Assembly: GCA_905216145.1 (NCBI GenBank)
Contig: CAJMST010000031.1
Span: forward strand, 1-16,952
Direction of reading: 5' to 3'
Length of the DNA: 16,952 bases
DNA from: an uncultured bacterium
GTDB lineage: Bacteria > Actinomycetota > Coriobacteriia > Coriobacteriales > Coriobacteriaceae
Shown here piece by piece: positions 1-5,158 of the stretch (its first letter is position 1; each line of letters opens with the position of its first letter). The position numbers and the translations under genes are program-made. The notes beneath the pieces are model-generated. The model was not told where the DNA came from. It saw nothing but the letters and a program-made list of their open reading frames with translations, and made no database searches.

Positions 1-24
1 ATCCAAGGGTTATACCCTAAGAGC

Positions 25-56
25 AAACCACCCCTTTTAGGGGTGGTTTTGATTTT
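25..56 (+). terminator. Rho-independent terminator
   Basis: A perfect 11-bp stem (25-35 pairs with 39-49) with a 3-nt loop is followed by a T-rich tail (47-56). It probably ends a gene lying left of the window. The A-rich start of the stem would also give a U tract on the other strand, so it could act in both directions. Confidence 0.85.
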
Positions 57-72
57 GTGGCCTGCTTTTGAG

Positions 73-300
73 CCTCGTGGGCAAAAAACGCCAAATATGA
101 GTACTGCTGCAAAAGAGGTGTCATATTTTTCGGCCTGTTCTGAGCAAAAATGGGCTCACAATCAATTTATCTAACCCCCTTTAAAGGGCGTTTGACAGCT
201 TTCAACCTCTTCGAATCGCTCAAATTAGGCAATTTGCTCTCGATTTTGCTGCTACTAAATTGGTGGCAGTACTCATATTTGCCACTTTTTGCCCACGAGG
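73..300. repeat. Long imperfect inverted-repeat element
   Basis: The arms 73-107 and 266-300 are reverse complements at 32 of 35 positions and enclose 158 nt with no convincing gene. The interior is AT-rich and holds smaller dyads, for example CCCTTTAAAGGG near 177-188 and CAAATT/AATTTG near 219-236. A further short stem (296-302 with 313-319) overlaps the outer edge of the right arm. The layout fits a miniature inverted-repeat (MITE-like) or other dispersed intergenic element. It encodes no transposase. No target-site duplication was recognised at the edges. What it does is unknown. Confidence 0.6.
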
Positions 301-394
301 TGTTCGGAGGGGCACCTCGGCAGGCATCTAACGCTACAATAGCTACCACGTGGCTGGGTTTGCCGGCCGAATGTGCGATGTCGTGGGAGGGGAC

Positions 395-643
395 ATGGTC
401 GAGTTTACAAAGACGATTAAAGATCCGTTGGGACTACATGCCCGCCCGGTTGCGCTGCTTTATGACATTATCGCCAAGCATCGTAGTGACGTGTCGGTTT
501 CGATTGGCAATCGTCATGTCGATGGCCGCGACGTTATAGGGCTCATGGCACTCTGTGGCGAATGTGGCGAGGACATCGTGTTCCGCGTTTCGGGCGTGGA
601 TGAGGCCTCCTGTGTCACATCGATCAGAAATCTCTCGCTCTAA
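395..643 (+). CDS. HPr-family phosphocarrier protein with Asp at position 46
   Basis: This 82-aa protein matches the HPr fold. HPr is the cytoplasmic phosphocarrier that takes phosphate from enzyme I on His15 and passes it to sugar-specific EIIA domains. The motif GLHARP places the active-site histidine exactly at residue 15 and Arg at 17. The second conserved segment, residues 44-53 (GRDVIGLMAL), aligns without gaps to the region around regulatory Ser46 of classical HPr, but residue 46 is Asp. The start at ATG 395 was chosen because GGAGGGG lies just before it and it gives the family length. In-frame ATGs at 350 and 371 have no ribosome site and would add non-HPr sequence. The gene stands alone, with no ptsI or EII gene nearby, and its own terminator follows. 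It may be the general HPr or a paralogue with a regulatory role; the sequence does not decide this. Confidence 0.9.
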   Translation: MVEFTKTIKDPLGLHARPVALLYDIIAKHRSDVSVSIGNRHVDGRDVIGLMALCGECGEDIVFRVSGVDEASCVTSIRNLSL

Positions 644-652
644 GCATGATAG

Positions 653-688
653 GGCGCGGTAAAGGATGGTCCTTTGCCGCGCCTTTTT
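653..688 (+). terminator. Rho-independent terminator of the HPr gene
   Basis: A 14-bp stem (653-666 with 670-683, one G-U pair) with a 3-nt loop is followed by TTTTT. It begins 10 nt after the HPr stop codon. Confidence 0.9.
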
Positions 689-735
689 GTTTCGTATAGG
701 AAACTTTTTCGAAATCTGAATGGGGACCCTTTCCA

Positions 736-789
736 AAAAGTTAACCACGTGTTAGTTTACTATAGCGAACATAGGCGTGGTTAACTTTT
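736..789 (+). promoter_or_regulatory. Perfect 14-bp inverted repeat upstream of feoA, probable operator/promoter region
   Basis: AAAAGTTAACCACG (736-749) and CGTGGTTAACTTTT (776-789) are perfect reverse complements separated by 26 nt. They lie in the only leader region of the feo cluster, 42 nt before the first feoA start. The spacer contains TTTACTATAGCGAAC, with TACTAT or TATAGC as possible -10 elements. No convincing -35 was found. Matching the spacer to the DtxR consensus gives only about 11 of 19 positions, so identity as an iron box is weak. It could be a two-site operator with DNA looping or an RNA stem in the leader. Confidence 0.5.
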
Positions 790-831
790 ACCGCGTCGAT
801 GTTGAGGACGAACTGACGTTAGGAGCCACTC

Positions 832-1074
832 ATGTCTTGCGGACCGCAGATGCCGGCAATGCCGCTTTCGATGGTAAAAGCGGGCGAAACCGTGCGCGTG
901 TCTCGTGTAAAGGGCAATGAGGATATGAAGCACCACCTCAAGGACCTCGGCTTTGTCGAGGGCAACGAAATCCACGTGGTGAGCTCGAGTGGCGCCAACA
1001 TCATCGTTACCGTGCTGGGTGCCCGCTTTGGTATCGATTCCAAAGTGGCCATGCACATCATGACCGTCGCCTAG
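832..1074 (+). CDS. feoA: FeoA-domain protein (first copy)
   Basis: This 80-aa cytoplasmic protein has the FeoA SH3-like beta-barrel signature: a 'VKAGETVRVSRVKG' type first strand near residues 15-28, then 'HHLKDLGFVEGNEI' at about 34-47, and a C-terminal 'GSKVA' like strand (here GIDSKVAMHIMTV). FeoA partners with the FeoB ferrous-iron transporter and is thought to modulate its G domain. It has a short N-terminal extension with a Cys (residue 3) and several Met residues before the domain. AGGAG at 821-825 supports ATG 832. It is the first gene of a feoA-feoA-feoB-FeoB-associated cluster, 40 nt before the second feoA, and is probably co-transcribed with it. Confidence 0.92.
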   Translation: MSCGPQMPAMPLSMVKAGETVRVSRVKGNEDMKHHLKDLGFVEGNEIHVVSSSGANIIVTVLGARFGIDSKVAMHIMTVA

Positions 1075-1114
1075 ACGACGGTATTTTTGCAAGTACTGAA
1101 AGGGGGACAAGTAA

Positions 1115-1336
1115 ATGAAGACGTTGGGTGACGTTAAGGTGGGCGAGAGCTCCACCATCGTCAAGCTTCACGGTGAGGGCGCGCTTCGCCGCCACCTTAT
1201 GGACCTGGGGCTCATCAAGGGCACTTCGTTCAAGGTTGTGAAGGTTGCACCGCTCGGTGATCCGGTCGAGATCAACGTACGCGGCTACGAGCTTTCCATC
1301 CGCAAGGAGGAGGCGGCCGTCGTCGAGGTCCAGTAA
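1115..1336 (+). CDS. feoA: FeoA-domain protein (second copy)
   Basis: This 73-aa FeoA-family protein aligns over its whole length with the domain. It has an N-terminal 'LGDVKVGESSTIVKL', the central 'RRHLMDLGLIKGTSFKVV' (about residues 25-42), 'APLGDPVEINVRGYELSIRKEEAAVVEV' and no extension. It is closer to canonical FeoA than its neighbour. AGGGGG at 1101-1106 precedes ATG 1115. Tandem feoA genes before feoB are common in Gram-positive and actinobacterial feo operons, and the two SH3-like proteins may act together on FeoB. A 123-nt gap with a possible iron box follows, so feoB may also be transcribed separately. Confidence 0.93.
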   Translation: MKTLGDVKVGESSTIVKLHGEGALRRHLMDLGLIKGTSFKVVKVAPLGDPVEINVRGYELSIRKEEAAVVEVQ

Positions 1337-1367
1337 GGGCTCGCGGCGCATATTTTTGCAGATAGAG

Positions 1368-1386
1368 TTAGGTTTTTCTAACTTAA
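1368..1386 (+). promoter_or_regulatory. DtxR/IdeR-like iron box upstream of feoB
   Basis: TTAGGTTTTTCTAACTTAA matches 15 of 19 positions of the known DtxR consensus TTAGGTTAGGCTAACCTAA. The mismatches are three central bases and one in the right half. It lies in the feoA2-feoB gap, 74 nt before the feoB start. A weak TTGCAG (1356-1361) lies 17 nt before TAACTT (1379-1384), so a promoter with the box over its -10 is possible. DtxR-family proteins repress iron-uptake genes when Fe(II) is plentiful. Binding is inferred here. Confidence 0.6.
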
Positions 1387-1413
1387 AGCAGCATTTTTGA
1401 AGCACATTATCCA

Positions 1414-1439
1414 GCCCGTGCGGAGAAAGCAGCGCGGGC
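1414..1439 (+). other. GC-rich stem-loop in the feoB leader
   Basis: An 8-bp stem (1414-1421 with 1432-1439, one G-U pair) with a 10-nt loop ends a few bases before the feoB ribosome site (AAGGAAGAAGG, 1443-1453). There is no T tract, so it is not a standard terminator. It may stabilise a processed mRNA end or affect initiation. This is structural inference from base pairing by eye. Confidence 0.4.
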
Positions 1440-1459
1440 ACACAAGGAAGAAGGATTGA

Positions 1460-3787
1460 ATGGCGGATTCTCAGATCCATGTCGCGTTGGCGGGTAACCC
1501 CAACTGCGGCAAGACCACGCTTTTCAACCTGATCACCGGCGCCAACGGCTACGTTGGTAACTGGCCCGGTGTTACGGTTGAGAAAAAGGAAGCCAAGCTC
1601 CTAAGCGACAAGAGCGTCACTATCACGGACCTCCCGGGCATCTACTCGCTTTCCCCCTACAGCCCCGAGGAGCAGTGCTCGCGTGACTACCTCATGAGCG
1701 GTGAGCCCGATGTCGTCGTCCAGGTGGTCGACGCCACCAACCTTGAGCGCAACCTGTATCTGGCGCTTCAGGTCATCGAGACGGGTCTTCCCGTGGTCGT
1801 CGCCCTCAACATGGCCGATCTGGTCGAGAAGAACGGCGACAAGATCGACACCGCCAAGCTTTCCAAGAAGCTCGGCTGCCCGGTCATGATGATCTCCGCC
1901 CTTAAGAACAAGGGCATCAAGGAGCTCTTCGATCAGGTTAAGCAGTCCGCTGCTTCCAAGGGCCAGGTGCCGGAGCACAAGTTCGACTCCTCCATCGAGG
2001 ACGTTCTGGGCCACATCGAGAACAACCTGCCGGCAAGCGTTCCCGCCAACAAGCGCCGCTACTATGCCGTCAAGCTGTTCGAGCGCGATGCGGACGCCTG
2101 CAAGCTCATCAACCTCACCAAGGAGAAGGCCGCTCGCGTCGAAGAGCTGGTCGCTCAGTGCGAGCAGGACTGCGACGATGACGCTGAGTCCATCATCACC
2201 GGCGAGCGCTACGGCGTCATCGCGCACATCATCGACGAGTGCCTCACCAAGGCCCCGGCCAAGATGAGCACCTCCGAGAAGATCGACCGTGTGGTTACCA
2301 ACCGTATCCTGGGCCTGCCGATCTTTGTGGTCATCATGTTCTGCGTGTACTACATCGCCGTTTCCACCCTGGGCGGAACGGTGACCGACTTCACCAACGA
2401 TCAGCTCTTTGGCACCGACGGTTGGTATGTGCTCGGTCAGGGCCGCGATGCTTACGATGAGGCTGTCGAGGCCGCGGGTGACGACGCCGACTCGGTCGAC
2501 CCGGCACAGTACGGCCCCTATGTCCCGGGTATCACCACCATGGTGCACGACGCCCTCGTGGCGGGTGGCACCGAGGACGGTGGCCTGGTCGATTCGCTGG
2601 TCTGCGACGGTATCGTTGGCGGCCTGGGCGCCATCTTCGGCTTTGTGCCGCAGATGTTCCTGCTGTTCGTGATGCTGTCCTTCCTGGAGGACTGCGGCTA
2701 CATGGCCCGCGTCGCCTTTATCATGGACCGCGTGTTCCGCCGCTTTGGCCTGTCCGGTAAGTCGTTCATCCCCATGCTCGTGTCCTCAGGCTGCGGCGTC
2801 CCCGGCGTCATGGCCACCAAGACCATCGAGAACGAGAAGGACCGCCGCATGACGGTCATGACCACCACGTTCATCCCCTGCGGCGCCAAGCTGCCGATCA
2901 TCGCCCTGCTCATGGGCTCCATCATTGGCGATTCTTCCACCACGGCCGCATGGATCAGCCCGCTTTTCTACTTCCTGGGCGTCTTTGCCGTCATCGCCTC
3001 GGGCCTCATGCTCAAGAAGACCAAGCTCTTCGCCGGCCGTCCGACCCCGTTTGTCATGGAGCTTCCTGCCTACCACTTCCCGGCGATCCGTTCCTGGGCG
3101 CTGCACGTGTGGGAGCGCTGCTGGGCCTTTATCAAGAAGGCCGGCACGGTCATCTTTGCGTCCACCGTCGTCGTTTGGTTCCTCTCCAACTTTGGTAGCT
3201 ATAACGGTTCCTTTGGCTTCCTGCCTGCGATGGACGGCATCCCCGAGGAGTTTATGGACTACTCCGTGCTTGCCATGCTGGGCAACCTGGTCGCTTGGAT
3301 CTTCGCCCCGCTCGGCTTTAGCACCTGGCAGGCCACCGCGCTGACTGTCTCTGGCCTCGTCGCCAAGGAGAACGTCGTCGCCACCGCCGGCTCGCTGCTG
3401 TCCGTCGCCGACGCGGGCGAGACCGACCCGAGCCTGTGGACCGCGTTTGCCGGCATGTTCCCCACCATGGGCGCTTGCGTTGCCTTCGGCGCCTTCAACC
3501 TGCTGTGCGCTCCGTGCTTTGCCGCCATTGGCACCATCCGCAACCAGATGGATTCCGGCAAGTGGACTGCGATCGCCATCGGTTACGAGTGCGCCTTCGC
3601 TTGGGTGATCGGCCTGTTCATCAACCAGTTCTACAACTTGCTTGTTCTTGGACAATTTGGTATCTGGACGATTGTGGCCATTGTGCTGCTGGTTGCGATG
3701 CTCTTCCAGATCTTCCGCCCCATGCCCAAACATGCATGGACCGACGAGGACGAGACCAACACTGCTTCCGCCGCAGTTTCCGCTTAA
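1460..3787 (+). CDS. feoB: Ferrous iron transporter FeoB
   Basis: This 775-aa inner-membrane Fe(II) transporter has a complete N-terminal G domain. G1 is GNPNCGKT (residues 12-19), G2 Thr39 follows NWPGV, G3 is DLPG (57-60) and G4 is NMAD (117-120). The helical GDI-like domain follows to about residue 270. Transmembrane segments start near 283. The two Gate regions carry the conserved cysteines: SSGCGVPGV (Cys445) and FIPCGAKLP (Cys474). The C-terminal 'SGLVAKENVVAT' segment and final helices complete the protein. Length is typical for FeoB. An acidic insertion (about residues 314-357) lengthens the first extracytoplasmic loop relative to E. coli FeoB. AAGGAAGAAGG at 1443-1453 supports ATG 1460. 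A terminator follows closely. Expression is probably iron-controlled through the box at 1368-1386. Confidence 0.98.
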   Translation: MADSQIHVALAGNPNCGKTTLFNLITGANGYVGNWPGVTVEKKEAKLLSDKSVTITDLPGIYSLSPYSPEEQCSRDYLMSGEPDVVVQVVDATNLERNLYLALQVIETGLPVVVALNMADLVEKNGDKIDTAKLSKKLGCPVMMISALKNKGIKELFDQVKQSAASKGQVPEHKFDSSIEDVLGHIENNLPASVPANKRRYYAVKLFERDADACKLINLTKEKAARVEELVAQCEQDCDDDAESIITGERYGVIAHIIDECLTKAPAKMSTSEKIDRVVTNRILGLPIFVVIMFCVYYIAVSTLGGTVTDFTNDQLFGTDGWYVLGQGRDAYDEAVEAAGDDADSVDPAQYGPYVPGITTMVHDALVAGGTEDGGLVDSLVCDGIVGGLGAIFGFVPQMFLLFVMLSFLEDCGYMARVAFIMDRVFRRFGLSGKSFIPMLVSSGCGVPGVMATKTIENEKDRRMTVMTTTFIPCGAKLPIIALLMGSIIGDSSTTAAWISPLFYFLGVFAVIASGLMLKKTKLFAGRPTPFVMELPAYHFPAIRSWALHVWERCWAFIKKAGTVIFASTVVVWFLSNFGSYNGSFGFLPAMDGIPEEFMDYSVLAMLGNLVAWIFAPLGFSTWQATALTVSGLVAKENVVATAGSLLSVADAGETDPSLWTAFAGMFPTMGACVAFGAFNLLCAPCFAAIGTIRNQMDSGKWTAIAIGYECAFAWVIGLFINQFYNLLVLGQFGIWTIVAIVLLVAMLFQIFRPMPKHAWTDEDETNTASAAVSA

Positions 3788-3816
3788 GTCCGAATAAGGA
3801 TTAGCCCCTTTTCACG

Positions 3817-3849
3817 AGCCCGGGTGTCCCAGCGACACTCGGGCTTTTT
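3817..3849 (+). terminator. Rho-independent terminator of feoB
   Basis: A 12-bp stem (3817-3828 with 3834-3845, one G-U pair) with a 5-nt loop is followed by TTTTT. It starts 30 nt after the feoB stop. The next small gene therefore probably has its own promoter or relies on read-through. Confidence 0.9.
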
Positions 3850-3885
3850 GGTGGGGGAGATGTGGCGTTTCCGCAGATAAAACCG

Positions 3886-3912
3886 ACCAAAATAAACCTG
3901 TCCCTTTTTGGT
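3886..3912. other. Small dyad in the feoB to Cys-rich gene gap
   Basis: ACCAAAA (3886-3892) pairs with TTTTGGT (3906-3912) around a 13-nt loop. No T tract follows. It sits between the feoB terminator and the start of the Cys-rich gene and could overlap that gene's promoter. TAAAGT at 3928-3933 is a possible -10, but no clear -35 is visible. Confidence 0.3.
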
Positions 3913-3962
3913 AGGTGGAGGATGGGGTAAAGTAAGTGGTGGTTAACTAGAGGAGGCTTGCT

Positions 3963-4163
3963 ATGGCACCTATCGATATTGTTGTACTGGCTGTTATCGG
4001 CGTTGCGTTTGTCGCGGTATGCGTGCGCATCTACCGCAAGGGCACCTGCGCCGACTGCGCTCAGGGTGGCGTTTGCACGGGGCATTGCTCCAACAAAAAG
4101 ACGTGCGCCGCGCTGAAAGGCGTCGACAAAATCGCCGAAGACTTGGGCCGCGGTATCAAGTAA
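3963..4163 (+). CDS. FeoB-associated Cys-rich membrane protein
   Basis: This 66-aa protein has one N-terminal membrane helix (about residues 4-24) followed by a short cytoplasmic tail with five closely spaced cysteines: C29, C32, C38, C42 and C48 (CxxC-x5-C-x3-C-x5-C). A sixth Cys (C20) lies in the helix. This architecture and its place directly after feoB match the FeoB-associated Cys-rich membrane protein family, which sits where FeoC lies in enterobacteria. The Cys cluster could bind Fe(II) or a cluster near the FeoB exit; this is inferred, not shown. AGGAGG (3951-3956) gives a strong start at ATG 3963. It is separated from feoB by a terminator and has its own terminator after it. Confidence 0.9.
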   Translation: MAPIDIVVLAVIGVAFVAVCVRIYRKGTCADCAQGGVCTGHCSNKKTCAALKGVDKIAEDLGRGIK

Positions 4164-4176
4164 GGCCCAGACATCT

Positions 4177-4212
4177 AAGCGCCTCGCGAGCATCCGTTCG
4201 CGGGGCGCTTTG
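4177..4212 (+). terminator. Terminator after the Cys-rich gene
   Basis: A 13-bp stem (4177-4189 with 4198-4210, one G-U pair) and an 8-nt loop start 13 nt after the stop codon. The following U tract is short (TTTG), so strength is uncertain. Confidence 0.75.
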
Positions 4213-4269
4213 TGCATTTGAGGGAGAGCACGGCGAGTCGAAGAGTATTTTTGGGGTATCGTTAACTAT

Positions 4270-4356
4270 GTGGTCAACGGCCCGCTCACGGTCGTCCATG
4301 CCGCGGCCGGCGCCAAACTCGCCGTCGAAGGTATGATTGCCTACCTGGGCTTCTAA
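4270..4356 (+). CDS. Possible 28-aa peptide or gene remnant (weak)
   Basis: A reading frame open from about 4222 reaches a TAA at 4354-4356. It would encode a small hydrophobic, Ala/Val-rich peptide (start GTG 4270: MVNGPLTVVHAAAGAKLAVE and on to IAYLGF). The residue mix looks protein-like, but there is no good ribosome site and no match to a family I recognise. It could be the 3' end of a decayed gene or chance. It lies in the 290-nt stretch between the Cys-rich gene and kdpE that otherwise holds only a terminator and the first hairpin repeat. Confidence 0.15.
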   Translation: MVNGPLTVVHAAAGAKLAVEGMIAYLGF

Positions 4357-4449
4357 CTCCATCTCGCCCATCAGTTGCGGTGAAATACGGACTGTTTTGG
4401 CTGTCAAAGGCCTTATCCACTCCGTATTCCACCGCAACTTTTTGTGGGG
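4355..4449 (+). repeat. Long hairpin repeat, copy 1 (terminator-like)
   Basis: A 19-bp stem (4373-4391 with 4421-4439, one mismatch) encloses a 29-nt loop and is followed on the + strand by TTTTT. The 67-nt core matches copy 2 (12781-12847) at 62 positions, including most of the loop, and the 18 nt before it are also similar. Its T tract points toward the 3' end of kdpE, so as a terminator it would stop rightward transcripts from the feo side before they run antisense into kdpE. Confidence 0.85.
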
Positions 4450-4453
4450 TGGG

Positions 4454-5158
4454 CTAGAGACGCTGCATGCGGTACCCGACCCCCATGTGCGTCTGAATCA
4501 TCTTGGGGTGAGAGGGGTCTGCCTCGATCTTCTTGCGCAGGGTGCGCATGAACACGCGCAGACTCGCCAGATCGCTGTCCCAGCTCGTGCCCCATATCTC
4601 GCTGGTGATGAAGGTGTGGGTGAGCACCTTGTCGACGTTTTTCGCCAGAAGGACGAGCAATTTGTACTCGGTCGGGGTGAGCGAGAGCTCGCGTCCGTCT
4701 TTCGTTGCGTATCCCGCGGCGTAGTCGATATGCAGCGGACCGTTGTCGAACGTGCTCGCTTCTGTCGATTCGCTCGACGCCATCGAGGAGCGCCTCAAAT
4801 TCGCGCGGACGCGCGCGAGCAACTCATCCACAGAAAAGGGCTTGGTGAGGTAGTCGTCTGCCCCTGCGTCAAGTGCTGCAATCTTGTCGGAATCTTCGGT
4901 GCGCGCCGAAATGACGATAATGGGGACTGCCGACCAGCTTCGGATCTTCGTGATGACCTCGATACCGTCAATGTCGGGAAGGCCGAGGTCGAGCATGATG
5001 AGGCTGGGGCCGTGCGACACCGCATCCATGATGGCGGCCTGGCCGTTGCAAACCTTGCTCACGACATAGCCGTGGAGGTCAAGCGCGGTCGAAACGAGGT
5101 TTTGAACGGTCAGGTCATCTTCGACCAGGAGGATGCGTGGCTTAGCGGCATTATTCAT
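4454..5158 (-). CDS. kdpE: KdpE, potassium-responsive response regulator
   Basis: This is a 234-aa OmpR/PhoB-type response regulator. The receiver domain (about residues 7-120) has acidic residues E13/D14, phosphoacceptor Asp57 in MLDLGLPD, Ser84 and Lys106 in TKPF. The C-terminal winged-helix DNA-binding domain (about 135-233) ends with the typical 'MGVGYRMQ' hairpin. ATG 5158 overlaps the last 8 nt of kdpD and has GAGGAG about 10 nt before it. Upstream in-frame codons only read through kdpD in another frame. Overlap with kdpD and the adjacent kdpFABC identify it as KdpE, which activates kdpFABC under potassium limitation or osmotic stress. Confidence 0.96.
   Translation of the reverse strand: MNNAAKPRILLVEDDLTVQNLVSTALDLHGYVVSKVCNGQAAIMDAVSHGPSLIMLDLGLPDIDGIEVITKIRSWSAVPIIVISARTEDSDKIAALDAGADDYLTKPFSVDELLARVRANLRRSSMASSESTEASTFDNGPLHIDYAAGYATKDGRELSLTPTEYKLLVLLAKNVDKVLTHTFITSEIWGTSWDSDLASLRVFMRTLRKKIEADPSHPKMIQTHMGVGYRMQRL

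Noticed and set aside
150..539. 129-codon + strand frame running through the inverted repeat into the HPr gene
   Set aside because: Composition is unlike a protein, it has no ribosome site, and it overlaps HPr in another frame.
1601..2548. Open frame on the - strand opposite feoB (315 codons)
   Set aside because: It is a mirror of feoB codon usage; no recognisable domain and no start signal.
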